A DNA stretch of 64,000 nucleotides from Oscarella lobularis (Eukaryota; Porifera; Homoscleromorpha; Homosclerophorida; Oscarellidae): positions 434,001-498,000 of the forward strand of contig NC_089182.1 of the NCBI RefSeq assembly GCF_947507565.1, given 5' to 3'. Below, in pieces: positions 27,153-41,200 of the stretch (position 1 is its first letter; every line of letters starts with the position of its first letter). The notes under the pieces are model-generated. The model had not been told where the DNA came from. It ran no database searches and saw only the letters and a list, made by a program, of their open reading frames with translations. The translations under genes and the position numbers were made by a program.

Positions 27153-29234
27153 CGTTTCTTTCTGTTAGAGCGCGAGGCCCTTCTCTTTTCTTCTGATCAC
27201 GTGTGACGAAGAGCAAGTGCTTGAACTGGGAGCACTTTTGTCCTGGGTCGTTTCCAACCCTTAGGTAAAGATAAACAGTCTAAAGAAAAGTACGAGATGA
27301 GTAATTATCGTCCAAAAATCGCGGTGCCGGTCAAATAACGCGAGAAACAAAGCTTGGAGGTCGAAGGCAACAACGTAAGTCTCTCGCTTGACCTGTCTAC
27401 AGCACAACGTGGACCACATAAAGAAGACGGAAAACACAACAACAAGAAAGGAAAATCCGGCGCGTGTACACAACAATATAAGGAACCTACTCTGTTTGCG
27501 TTGAGACGCTAGAGAGACAGTCTTTAAGCAGTCTGGGTGCTTAGAGCAGTTGATTTTCGAGAGCTTTCGTTCAATGCCTCGTTGAGACGAAAGGCGCAGT
27601 TGCGTGTGATGACGGGGGCTGCGCTCATTCCTATTCAAAATCATAGCAACTATCGAATAAACACGTGTGGGAGGGCACGTGAGCTCACGCGAGTCCCGCG
27701 CGCGCGGGCATTCCCGCCAACTTGATATCTACTATTCCATTTATGGAATGTACTACGTCAAAACTGTCAAACAGTGGGCGTCATCACATGCAAAAAAGGT
27801 CCCCCTTTCGAGACAAGGCGTTGAATAATTACATCCATGCGTCTCGTTTTTCACCTGAACAAAAGGATGACGCCTGCGACCGCATTTTTGTTCTTAGGCC
27901 CTTCATCCGATGATCAAACGTCGCGGTAATCTTGTCAGTCTTAGTCCGGTGAACAGTTGAGACGCCCGCACGCGATGTCACGCGAGCGCGCTGTCACTAA
28001 AAAAATCGAAGACAGAAATTGCGATTTCTGTTTGACTACATTCTTACCGAGGACCTATACGTGCTTTATAGGATAAAGAGCATCTTCCCTCTGGTCGCTC
28101 CACTTCTGCAAAAACGCCGCAAACGTGCACACGAAGCCATATTGTCCGGGATGCTGCGTGAAGCCGCGTGACCAGTGAGTGACTAGAGCCGTGTAGCTCG
28201 TGCTCTCCTTCCGCGCTTTCCTCTCACCTCGTAAGCGTCGACAAGCACGACAACAATGCGTTGTCTGTGTTGGCGACAAGTGAGGCCCCCTTTAGGGGAA
28301 ACTACTCGCCCTAGCAGCGACGGGCAGCGACGATTAGCTAAGAAGGCCAGCATGAAATTTTCTCCTAACCTAAAGTCATTCTACGCGGCCGAAACCACGA
28401 AGTAAGTTGCCGCGAAGCCATTTAGTCCAGCGTACACGTGACCCTAAGTTTGAATCTGGCAAGAGAATCGAACTTTTAATTAATTAAGGCAGTTTTAGAT
28501 AGACTCGTACGTCGTATACTCAAACGCCCGCATATGATCTCACGTTTGTCTCACGTGAGCCAAAACCGTTCCAAGGCCATTTGCCTAAACTCGTGTTTTA
28601 GAATCTGCTCTTACACGCACCTAAGACGTGGCTACTTTTCCTCAAGTAGCTGAAGATTACTTTGCTACAACGACTGACGTTTGACGAACGCACAACTTGT
28701 GCCGGAAGACTCGCCTTCTCCTGATACGTTTGAAAAAGGTACGAAAGAGCCATATAGCTATTGCAAGGACGCCTCTATTAGTTAGTAGACGCTAGAGTAC
28801 ATGGCTATAGTTTAGTGCATAATGTGTCTTGTGAAAGCACCTCATCATTCTGGCGACAGATTTCCCCCTTTCGTTCTCTGAAAATCGTTTTTATGCGCTT
28901 TATTGTGTGACTGCCTTTCTAAAAGACCTATGCTGTAACTTGTAAAGAAGGGGAAACGTCATTTGGCTTAGAGAAGGGCGGGGCGGTTATATGCCCCCGC
29001 ACTTATTGGAGGGAAACGCTTTTACAGACTACAGAGCATTTAAAACAAAAACTATCTGTTTGCGTTTAGCTTTGTACTGAACTCTAACTTTGCGAGAATC
29101 GTTAAGTTCGTAGAGAGAAGGAATTGTGTACGTGTTACTTGTAACCTTGGCACCCCGCCCCCTTCCAATTTTTAGATCACGTGCTAATAATTCCAACTGT
29201 TGATGTGCTTTCTTGTATTCTTTTAGATCATTCA
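27153..29234. promoter_or_regulatory. Shared divergent promoter region between the two giant genes
   Basis: The 2,082 bp separating the two divergent start codons contain no convincing gene. I see six CACGTG hexamers (27198, 27662, 27676, 28435, 28552, 29178), more than the roughly one half expected by chance at this length. A strong polypyrimidine-AG acceptor ends at 29225, ten bases before the plus-strand ATG, so the plus gene may have a 5' UTR intron. Which elements drive transcription is inference. Confidence 0.55.
28976..29009 (+). promoter_or_regulatory. Candidate core promoter of the plus-strand giant gene
   Basis: A GC box (GGGCGGGGCGG, 28976-28986) is followed directly by a TATA-like TTATATG (28987-28993), with ATTGG (an inverted CCAAT) at 29005-29009. 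It lies about 240 bp upstream of the ATG. The call rests on motif matches only. Confidence 0.35.
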
Positions 29235-32200
29235 ATGGCAGCGCAATTGCTGTGCCTTGCCTTCGTTCTCCTCTCTGCCCATTCGGCTCTAGCTCGAAGC
29301 GACGATTATGTAACGGAATTTTCAGTCGACTTCACGCCGAATGACCTCAATGCGCTGAAGCGAAACGAACTGTGCAGCACTGAAGAACGATGCTACATGA
29401 CGTTTGCAGCTAACGCCATATACGACATGGTTCGTCGCGGGCTAATAGGCAACGTGGACGGACTACGCGTCACCAATCTGACGACGGACACGTCCGAGCC
29501 AGAACTGGTCAAGTTTCTCAAATTCGACATGGACGCCGGAACGATTACACTCGAATTCAGTGAGGTCGTTCGCAGTTCATCTGTCAATTTTACGGCGGTG
29601 ACATTGATGAATTGGCACGGCGGAAGCGACGCAACCAATGAAATTCGTCTGACCAGTGGGGACACGCTGGGACTAGACGTTGATACAATCGTGCAACTGC
29701 GTTTATCGGTGTCCGATTTGAATGCAATCAAAAAGGACACGAAAGTTTGCGGTGACGCTCAACGATGCTGGATACGTTTTACTTCCGACTTCATCAAGGA
29801 TACTTCGTGGAATTCTGCTATGGCTGTGGTGAAGTCGGAGACGTTTGTGGAGGCCGAAAAAGCCGCTGAACACGTTCAAGATTCGACCAGTCCTGTGCTG
29901 AAGAACTTTGACGTTGACATGGACAGTGGAAGAGTCGTTCTTCGCTTTGACGAGACAGTTCAAGTCATCACCGAGGACGTGACCGAGATGACGTTTCAGG
30001 ACGCTTCGAGAGCCGGCACGAATTACACATTGACCGGTGGGATTGACATCACTGCAGACGGTGACAACGGAGTCGTGTACGAATTTCAGATGATTGAACT
30101 GGATCTCATCAAGATAAAGGCAGACACGGCTTTGGCGACTACAAGGAATAACACCTATATCAGTTTTACTGAAGAAATGATGAAGGACATGTACGACAAT
30201 ACGGTTAGTCCTATTTTGAATGGAAACGGAAAAAGAGCGAATAGCTACGTAGCTGACGTCACGAGTCCTAAAGTCGTATCCTTCGATCTGCTTGATATCA
30301 ATGTTGGCGTCGCTCATTTTCGTCTCACTTTCAACGAGCCCGTGGACACTGCCAACATCAACTATACTCTCTTCAGACTCGAGCAGAAAGCTGGCAATGG
30401 AACGACGTTCACGCTGACAAATGGATCGACTTCGTACTATCCGAATTCAGATGATCGCACGATATCGATCAAGTTTACGTCGTCAGATCTGCAGGAACTG
30501 AAATTAACATTCGACTTTGATGATCCAAAAGACGTCTATCTTCGCGTAGGATCGAACGCTGTGCAGGACAAGGCAGGAAACGAAGTTGAAGCAACGACCT
30601 CAGCTTTGCCGCTAGCTGAACTTATACCAGACTTGGACGGACCGAAGCTGGTGTCGTTCGTGCTAGATCTAACCAAGGAGACGCTAGAATTGACGTTCGA
30701 CGACATAGTCAATGTGCGGACGTTAGATGCAGCTGAAATCACGATTCAAGCCGACAAAACAGGCATTGACACAATAAATGTCTACAGACTGACAGGCGGC
30801 ACAAGCAACAGTCCAAACGCCTACTCCCTCGTAATCAATATGACGTCGGCGGACGTGAACAGTCTGAAAGCAAAGCCAGGCTTGGCAACGAACGGCACCA
30901 ATACGTACATATCGATGACTGCTTCCGCTATTGATGACATTTATCGAGTGAACGTTCTAGCTGTTGTACCTGGAGCTGCTCTGAAGGGATCTCTGCGGCC
31001 TGACACTATTCGACCTCGGCTGACTGGTTTCGATTTGGACATGGACGCTGGCACTGTCACGCTCATATTCAGCGAGGTCGTCGACTCTTATCAGTTGAAC
31101 ATGAGCGAAATCGCGATTCAGAATCGTTTTAATGAGTCCTATGACGTCGATTACGTGCTCACCGGGGGAACAGTTATCAGCGACGTCTATCTGGAGAAAC
31201 CAGTGATTCAGCTCACTGCTGACGATCTGAACGAATTGAAGAGGCTCACCGCTCTTGCCACGTCAAACACTACGACTTACTTGCGGTTGACGTCGCAGGC
31301 AGCCGTTGATATGAGCAGCAATTTGGTTGTCCCGGTGTGGGCATTTCAGGCTACGACGGTCAATGAATTTACACCTGATACCACAGCACCCAAGCTGGTT
31401 GAATTTGATTTTGATCTGGACTCGGGCGAAATAGCACTAACGTTCTCTGAGACAGTCGACGCTTCGTCTTTAGTTCCTGAAGAGATTGTGATACAAGACG
31501 ACTACGCTGCAAGCACTTTTAGAAAATTGACTGGAGGAAACGGAACGTCAGAAGACTCGACAGTGGTCACACTATTACTAACAAGAACAGACTTGAATGC
31601 TCTAAAGAAAGACCGTCTGCTAGCCGAGGAAAGCAACAACACCCTTTTGATAATGACGTCTCGTGCAATCGAGGACATGAACGGAAATCGTGTGACTCGT
31701 ATCCCGAACGGGCGAGCTCTTGGTGCACGCAACTTCACCGACGACACGACTCCACCTGAAATCGAATCGATTGAATTCGACTTGGACGAAGGTCAGCTCG
31801 TCTTGCTGTTTAGCGAGACAGTGGAATCGACGTCTTTGAACGTATCTGGGTTGATTTTGCGGAGTCGTTCGACGGGTGGCGTTCAACATCGTTTGACGAA
31901 TGGATCCGGCCCGGTATTCAGTTTCACTCCGACTGGCGACGAACCGAGGCTTCTAGTTGAATTGGGCAGCTTGGATTTAAATGAAATCAAACGCCTAACT
32001 GAACTGGGAACGGCTCAGAGCAACTTATTCGTTCAGATTGACGACGGGGCTGTCAGAGATATGAAAGATATCGGAATTACTAATGCTAGCTCCGTAGGCG
32101 TTGCTCCTGGCAAATTCGTGCCTGACACGACGTCTCCGGAACTCTATACCTTTGATCTGAATATGAATGAGGGAATTCTGGCCTTGACGTTCACTGAGAC

Positions 32201-35200
32201 TGTGAATGCTAGCTCGTTGCGTCTCAATGAAGTGACTCTGCTTTCCAACGTGACCAATCACACTCTTCTTGGCTCGACGTCAAGTGCCGGTGATAGCATT
32301 CTGATAAACGTGTACCTCGATTCTCAAGATTTGAATCTTGTCAAGTTTAACGAGCAGCTTGCTACGATGGCTGCGAACTCGCTACTGTATTTTGGGAAAA
32401 CGGCTTTGTACGATATGGCAGGAAATGTACTGAAGCACGTCACAGCTGAAAATGCCCATAATGTCAATCAGTTCTCTCCAGACAAGTCTTCGCCGAAGCT
32501 AAGCCAATTTACTCTTGACATGAACTTGGGGATCTTGCATCTGACGTTTGACGAAGTTCCCAAATTCAGTACCCTCGACATGACAGAAGTCACCATGCTA
32601 AGCAGCTCTAATACCTCGGTAGCGGTGGACTACACGTTTATGGAACAAGGGAACGTCACTGGTCCGGCTGTTCAAAAAGGCAATCCTCCCGTCCTCCAAG
32701 TACATTTGGGATATAACGATCTAAACAATTTGAAAAAGTTTCCGGAGCTAGCTATTAGTAATGAAACTGCGTTTTTGTCTATAACAAACGCGTCGATTCG
32801 AGACATGAATGACAATTGGGTTACTCCGACTACTATTTCAGCACTGAGTTATACGGAAGACACAACGAGTCCCAGGCTGAACTCTTTTTCTCTCAATCTA
32901 ACTGCAGCAGAAATCATTTTAAACTTTGATGAAACGGTCGACTACACGAGCTTGCTGGTTACGCAATTCGTCTTCCAAAGCGGAGTTGCTATTACGGAAG
33001 ACGAAGACCTGTATTATGAGCTTGAAGACAGTACAGGAATCACAGACGTTTATGGACTGACGGTGAAAATCAAGCTCGGAAGGAAAGATCTGGATAACCT
33101 ACAGTTGAGACCTGGCCTCTGCACTCGAAGATCAAATTGCTTCATTTTGATGAGCCCATCTGCAATCACAGACATGAACAGGAACCCTGTCGTTATTATA
33201 CGAAATGATACGGCTAAGGAAGTTAAAGACTTCACTGAAGACAAAGTTCGCCCATATCTTGTCTCTTTCGACTTGGACATGGACAGCGCAAGACTTTATC
33301 TAACCTTCAGCGAACCGGTCAATGTAACTTCTCTCCAAGTATCGAGAATGCACATGCAGCAGGCCAACTTCAGCAACGCTATCGAACGTCAATTCCAAGC
33401 TGGAAATCCTCTAACGCTCACTTATTCGTCTAGTCCTAATTCAGCTGTTCTACAAGTAAATCTTGGCACGGAAGATTTGTTTGCTCTGCAGCGTCAGACG
33501 AGTTTGGCCACGTCAGAAGCTGACACGTTTCTTTCCTTTGACTCGAACTTGGTATCTGATATGAATTCTCAGCCCGTAATGCCCGTGTCGAACACAAGCG
33601 CTAAGCCGGTGTCTGCATTTACTCAGGATGAAACAGGGCCGTTGCTGACGCAATTCGACCTGGATGTAGACGCTGGTTTGTTAAATTTGACTTTTGATGA
33701 AACAGTCAACGTGACGTCTCTTGTACTGTCACGATTTTACGTTTTGTCCGACTCGGAAGGTGTCGTAGGAAAGATTGCACTAAGCGGCCCGGACGTTTTT
33801 CCTCCTTCTAATTCGCACTCCATTTCCGTTTCCATCGTTACAGTCGACCTTCACGAAATAAAGCTTGATCGACTTTTGGCGACTGCAACTAACAATACGT
33901 TTCTTAACAACCTATACTGGGATATCGAAGACATGTCGCGCAATCCTGCGCGCAATGTTACGTTGTCTGTCACTACGCTCGTCCCAGACACTACTCCACC
34001 TACATTGACGCAGTTCAGCACCGATCTCAACGCGGGAACGTTGATTTTGGACTTCGACGAACCTGTTGACCATCTGACGCTAAACGCGACTGCACTCACC
34101 CTCGAAAGTGCTACTGACTCCTTCACTCTAACAAACGGTTCGACAGCCAATCCAAGCGGTTTACAAATTGTCGTCCAGCTTACCGAGAACGATCTCAACC
34201 GGGTGAAGAAACGAGATGGATTGTACTCGAGCAAAGAAACGTCGTCTCTCAAGTGGTCTAGCTACCTTCTGAAAGACATGGCGGCTAACAGAGTTTACGC
34301 CGGTAAAAATCTGTCGGTGACGACGTACGTGAACGACTCGACGCGCCCGAGTTTGTACAAGTACGAGTTGGACATGGACGCCGCTCTATTGCGATTGACG
34401 TTCACAGAGACCGTGAACGTGTCTTCGTTCGTTAGCAACGGGCTGACATTTCAGCGCGCTTCGAATAGCACCAGACTCTCTGAAATCCACGATATTATTC
34501 GGAAAGGAACTCTGCTCGACACCAATCTTACTCCTAATTATGAGAAGCACTCGACGGAAATTATTCTGCGACTCGATCGCTACGATCTTGACGAGTTGAA
34601 ACGAAAGCGGATTGGCTTGGACGAGGTTTCGGTTTGGCTTGTCATGTCGGCTGCCACAGTGGTTGATATGAATGAAAATACCGTCGTTCCTTTGGTGGAC
34701 GATCCTCGTGCTCCTTCGAAGCACGTCAAGGATTCGACTCCTCCCAGAGTCGACTCGTTCGAGATCGATTTGACGGCGGAGACGTTGACTTTGTCTATGT
34801 CTGAGACTGTTCAGTTATCCACTCTCGATACGTCGTACATCGTTTTGAGCAATGCCGACGGTTCTGCTCTGTATCGACTGACCGATTCGAGTGGCGCATT
34901 TCATCCCGATTTGCACACCGTTACAATCGACTTGAGAAAAGTGGACTTGAACAACATTAAGCGGTTGAGGTCTCTTGCAACTGGTCTCAATGATACTTAC
35001 ATTGAGATTACATCGAAGGCAATCTCCGATATGTCTTTTAACGAAGTCTTCAATATAACCGGCATTGACCGAGAGAGAGCGTCTGCGTATTACAGCGATG
35101 AGACGGTACCTCAGCTTGAGGACTTCTCTTTGGACTTTATAAGAGAAATTCTCTCGTTGACGTTCTCGGAAACCGTGGATTCTGAGACATTTGATCCTAC

Positions 35201-38200
35201 CAACGTTACACTTCTATCAAGTTTGTACGGAGAGGAGTATCGCCTTACGGGGGGTGAAGTCTCCAAAGACGATCCGATTATTATTCTCAATTTGACTCAA
35301 TTTGATTTGAACGAGATAAAGAAACTCACAGGTTTGGCTACCCAATTGTCAAACACCTACGTATCCGTCAACAAATACACGGTGAAAGATATGACGGGGA
35401 ACTCTCTCGCAAATTTGACGAAAGTGGCAAAGTCTTTTACCCGGGACGCTGTCGCTCCAGTTTTAGAATCTTTCAGCTTGGACCTGAATTCCAGTCTTCT
35501 GCTCTTGACTTTTAGCGAAACGGTCAACGTTTCGTCGCTTGATCTAACACAGTTCACCTTGCACGACTCCCCTCCCAATAGCACGGTTTTCTATTCTCTA
35601 AAAGGAGGTACTACAGTAAGTTTGGATGGGACGGAAGTCACAATTGACATGGCTGACGTGGACTTGAATAAAATCAAGGAATTGCGTGGTTTGGCCACGT
35701 CGTCATTTGACTCGTACCTGGAAATGACTCGACTGGCTATCGAAGACATGGCAGGGAATTATGTGGCTGCTCTCAGGTCGCTGAAAGTGACGGAATTTAC
35801 CGAAGACAGGGTGCCACCCGTGTTGAAATCGTTTCTTTTGGATATGGACAGAGGCTCTCTTTTCCTTACGTTTAGCGAAACAGTAAACGTCGACTCCCTG
35901 AATTCGTCGCAAATGACGCTGCAGAATTCGTCGAATCAACTCGTTTTTTACACGTTGACTGGAGGAGTGACGTCAGATGAGAACTCGACGAAAATAACGG
36001 TAGATTTTCTGGTCAACGATTTGAACGAGCTCAAACTCCGAGAATCTCTGGCGACAAATGTCAGAAATTCGTTTCTCGCACTGACGTCCTTGTCTATTCA
36101 AGACATGAATAGAAACTGGGTGGTGCCGCGCAGGCCTCACGATGCTTTGCCCGCCGTTGGGTTCATTCCAGATACGACGCCTCCTCAGCTCCTTGGCTTC
36201 GATCTTGATCTTGACTCCAACACGCTAACGTTTAATTTCAGCGAAGTCATCGAACCTGACTCTTTTAACGCCTCTCACGTTTTCCTTCATGACAGCCGAA
36301 CGGGAAATGTGACTTATACGCTAAGCGGCGGTGTTCTGACTCAAATAAGGACGACTACGCCTATTCTCAATTTGACACTCTTCGATTCAAATGAAATTCG
36401 ACGACTGGCCCTAGGTACGTCTCGAGACAACTTGTTCTTGTCAATTGGCAGCGACGTCGTGGAAGACAAAAATGACGAGAATATTATAGCAATTAATCAA
36501 TCGCGATCTCTTCAAGTGGAAAACTTTTCGCCGGATCTCGTTGCTCCTGAAGTGGTTAGCTTTGAGTTTGACGTCAATTTGGGACGGCTTACGTTTTCGT
36601 TCACGGAAACCGTGCGTGCTTCTTCTCTGCGTCTCACCGGAATTGCTATTCAAGCGGCTAATTTCACAGTGGGAGGCATTATTCGACTCAGAAACAGTTC
36701 TACGGTCGTTCTAGCAAACGGCGACACTCTCTACGTTGATCTCAGCCAGGAAGACCTGAACGAAATAAAACGTGTACAAACGATTGCAACGGAAATCGAT
36801 TCCACGTACGTCTCCGTTGAATTTGGTGCCGTCAAAGACATGAACGATAATCTTCTTTTGGCCATTTCGAGTGCAAGTCCGCTGAGAGCAGCTGATTACG
36901 TAAAAGACGTCACGTCTCCTGTTCTCGTGAATTTTGATTTAAGAATGGACGGTGATCCGTTGCGAGTGCCGCTCTACATTGATTTGCATTTTTCGGAGAC
37001 GGTCAGAGCCTCCTCTATGGATCCCACGAAAATTGTTGTGAGCAATGCTCGCAATGCTACGAACAGCACTCATACGTATCGTCTCACCGGCGGCGACGTT
37101 TCAGAGGCGGACAGTACGACGATCACCATTACCGTCAACAGTGCCGACCTTCGAGCCATCAACCTGAAAGATGTCTATAGTCTTCTCACCGATCTCAATA
37201 CGTCTTACTTGTCTGTAGAATACGGAGCTATAAGGGATATGTCTGGCAATAATGTGACGGAAATTCCTATTGAATCGGCCGAGCGAGTTCAGTATCTAAC
37301 TGCCGATCTTAAGCCTCCGGTTTTGCGTGAATTCAGTTTGGATTTGAATAGTGAAGTGCTCCTACTTACGTTCACCGAGCCAGTCAATCCGAATTCGACT
37401 GAACCGACGTTCATAACTTTGCGAAGCTCTGACAACGAATCGGCAACGGATTTTACGTTGTCTGGTTACAGGACGTCGACGTCTGTTGTTCCCGGCGTAC
37501 TTCGACTTCTTCTGACCGTCGACGACCTGAACGAAATCAAGCGGCTCACCGATCTTGCCACTTCAAAAGCAACGACTTACCTTACCATCGAACGCGGCAC
37601 GGTGAAGGACATCGTTGGAAACGAAGCCGTTGCGGTGTCCTCGCCCGTCGCCGCCCAAGCGTACGCAGAAGACAAAACAGGACCGAGAGCAACCGCTTTC
37701 AGCATTAGTATGGACACGTTCTTGCTAAGCGTATCATTTGCCGAAACAATCGACATGTCGTCGGTGCGCAGTCTCAGCATTTCTCTACAAAGTCACGAAC
37801 AGGACGCGCCCTTCTCGTATACTTTGACTGGCGGCAAAGTACTTAGTAACGACTCGACATTACTACTCATTCGTCTTTCCAAAGTCGACGTTGATGCGCT
37901 CAAGGCGTTGCCTGGTTTAGCCACAGGAATCAACGACACGTATCTCGTCTTCGACTCTCGTCTCGCCGTCGACATGAACCAAAATCCGGTTTTGCCGCTA
38001 ATCAGTGCCGATGCCCTGCAAGTCAGCACGTACGAAAACGATGTCACTCGTCCGCAGATGATTGGTCTGACTGTAGACATGAATTCCGGTCGTCTTCTGC
38101 TTACCTACGACGAAACTATGCAGCAATCGACGCTAGACGCGACGGATTTCGTTTTGCAGGACTACGTTTTAGCACGCAACTACAGCGTTTCTCTGCGTGG

Positions 38201-41200
38201 TGCAGTTAGCGCCAGAATAGACGACACTGTGATTCTTCTTGAGCTTGCCTCTTTGGACTACTTCGAGATTCAGCGTCTTCCGTTTTGCACCAGCACTCGC
38301 ACGTGCTATCTGGCGTTTTCGTCGGACTCTATTGCTGACATGGTCAATCTGCCGGTCTTGGCGCATCCGGACGGTGACGCTTTCAACGTGACGACTTTTA
38401 TATCCGATAAATCTGCTCCGGTATTGACGGAATTCACGGACATCAATCTTGTCAACGGAACTATGACTCTTACGTTTAATGAGACGATCGACGCGTCAAC
38501 AGTTGATCTTACCGGTCTTACACTCCAAACGCTGTTTGAATCACCCATCAGTTCGTATTCCCTGTCGAACACGAGCACGATTGAGATGCGAGATGGAACA
38601 GTTGTGTCTGTTACTCTGTCAGATGACGACTTGTCCGCTATCAAACTTGACCAGTACGTCTGCTCGCGCCGGGGAACGTGTTACGTTTCCCTGTCAAGCG
38701 AATTCGCTCGAGACATGGCTGGAAATAAATTAGCGGCCGTGCAAGCTTCTCCACCTGGTTTTATTGCCCAGACGTTTATCGTCGACGACAGTCAACCGGT
38801 CCTTGAGCAATTCGATTTGAATGTCAATCAAAAACTTCTTATTCTGACGTTCAGTGAACCCATTAATATTGCTTCGGTGGATCTAACCAGAGGCTTCCTG
38901 CAGAGCAAGAAAAATCAGTCTCAAGATGAATTGCTACCGTTGACGAAGAGCACTGTTCTAACAAAAGTCGACGGAAAGATCGTGGAGATTTTGTTGGATG
39001 ACGAAATCCTTTATGACTTGAAAGCAAAGGCTGGATTTGCTAACGAAAATTCGACTTACCTTTCCATCAATGGAGGATTTGTCAGCGACACGGCTTTCGT
39101 CGGAAATCCATCAGTGGAAATCGCGAGGGAAAATGCTATAAAAGTCGGCATTTACGTCAGCGACAATGTTGGGCCGCTGCTTACAGATTTCCTCTTGGAT
39201 TTCGATGCAGACGTTTTGACGTTGACGTTTGACGAGCCTGTTGCCGGTCAGACTTTCAACGTCACCATGGTCACTGTGCATTCATCTAGTCAAAGCTACG
39301 ATCTTACTGGAGCATCCGATGTTGAAGCTCGACAGGAGGAAGGAAATGGGATACTATACATGGTTCTATCTTCCTCCGATTTAAAAGCTTTAAAAGTGGA
39401 CAAGACGTTCGCGAAAGTGAACATTACGCTAGGTCCAAACGTTATACAGGACAGCACGGGCGTGTGGAATAGGAAGGTGAGTCACTTCCCTGGGCGAGTT
39501 GAACTGGACACAACGAGGACAGAGTTGAACTCTTTTACCGTCGATTTAAACACGGGAATCTTGAGCTTGACGTTTACCGACGTCTTAAACGCGACAACGT
39601 TTCGAGCAGATGGAATTACTTTGCAAGATGATGTCGTAGCCTCGAATAGCCTCAGTCTCTCACGCTCGAGCGTACCAGCGGTGCTCCAAGATGGCTACAA
39701 ATTTGACGTTAAACTATCGGCAACGGATTTGAATAAACTCAAAGCCAATACGAATTTGTTTACGAACGTTAACAATTCGTATGTCACGATGTACGCCCTA
39801 TCTGCTGTCAGTGTAAACGGCCTGAATATTCGAGCGACCACGAAGGGTCTTAAAGCTTCCGATTATGTTCGTGATGCCACAAGTCCAGTCGTTGGTGGAC
39901 ATCTACAGCTCTCGCAAGCTTCTTGTTCTAAGATTAAATTCGATTCTTGTGACTGTCCGGCTATAAAGGCGACGTCGGAGTCTCTAGACGATGTTTTTGA
40001 AATAATACTTCCCTTGGCAGATAGGCAGAGGTATCTTCGTAGCTCATGCGACTGCCTCTCGAACGAGACACAGGCGGATCTGACGGACACGATGCAGACA
40101 ACTGCTATTTGCAGTGACTTCATTTTCAATCTGGATAAAGGTGAAGTAGTTGTGTACATTTCTGAGACATTTCGACCGGAAACGGTGAAGCCGAGCTACT
40201 TCTCGATAACGAGTGGCCAGTCCCAGTCAAACGAAACATCTACGCTGAAACTCAACAATGCGACTTCTTACGTTGTCGTCTCAGATACGCGATTGGTTTT
40301 CACGTTGACAAAAGACGATTTGAACAAGCTGAAGGAGCATCCTACTTTGGCGACAAGTGCATTGAATACTTTTCTCGTGTATGACGATAACGCGTTGTAC
40401 GACTACTCTGGAAACGGCTTGAGAGGAGTCAACGTCACCAACGCTACAGCCGCTGCCACCTTTATTTCGGACGTTACTGAACCTCGCCTGGAATCGTTTA
40501 CGTTAGACATGAACAGCGGAACGCTCTGGCTTACGTTTGATGAGACAGTCAACGCATTGACTTTCGATTCCACTGAACTCAGCCTTCAAGGAAGATTTTT
40601 ACTCTTTCCTTCTGATAATCGCTATGCCGTTGGTGACGCCGTTATTTCCGCGAACTATTCTACGGTTGTCAGTGTACAGTTGTCGACAGAGGACGTCAAC
40701 GTGCTGAAGCACGACGCCAAAGTTGCAACGTCTGCTGGCAATACGTACATTATCCTAACCAACCGAACTGTACAAGACATGAGTGGGAATTCTAATAAGG
40801 AAATTGAAAATGGAGCTGCCCTAAGAGCTGCTGATTTTACTCAGGACACCACGAAGCCGTCTCTGACGTATTTTGATGCTGATTTGACGCTCGGTACAAT
40901 CACCTTGCAGTTCACTGAAACGGTGGATTCTGGAAGTATACAATACTCGAATATTGGTCTGCAGAACAGCTCAAACTCCACTGCGACCTTTTCTCTAACA
41001 TCTGGCTCAGCTACAGGTTACAATAACGGAAGCCTTGTGCTCAAGTTCTCTGAAGATGACTTGAACGCGATAAAGAAGAACGACTTTCTGGCTTCGGACG
41101 AAAACACGACTTTTCTCTCTCTGGATTCGTTGGCTATCACTGACATGAACGGAAATAGAATTGCTCCGCTCACAAATGATAACGCGCTCAAAGTCCGCAC

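Noticed and set aside
27261-27644. Minus-strand frame of 127 codons with a hydrophobic segment upstream of the minus giant
   Set aside because: Its hydrophobic part ends at ACAG-GT, similar to the real signal exon, but the phase (0) does not fit the phase-1 acceptor of the giant exon. No homology is recognised.
29181-29234. Upstream in-frame ATG that would add 18 residues to the plus giant
   Set aside because: It puts a poor leader before the signal peptide, and a strong splice acceptor (29224-29225) lies between it and the better ATG at 29235.
29029-29235. Minus-strand frame of 68 codons between the giants
   Set aside because: Short, with no recognisable domain, and it overlaps the presumed promoter and splice acceptor of the plus gene. 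Chance cannot be excluded.
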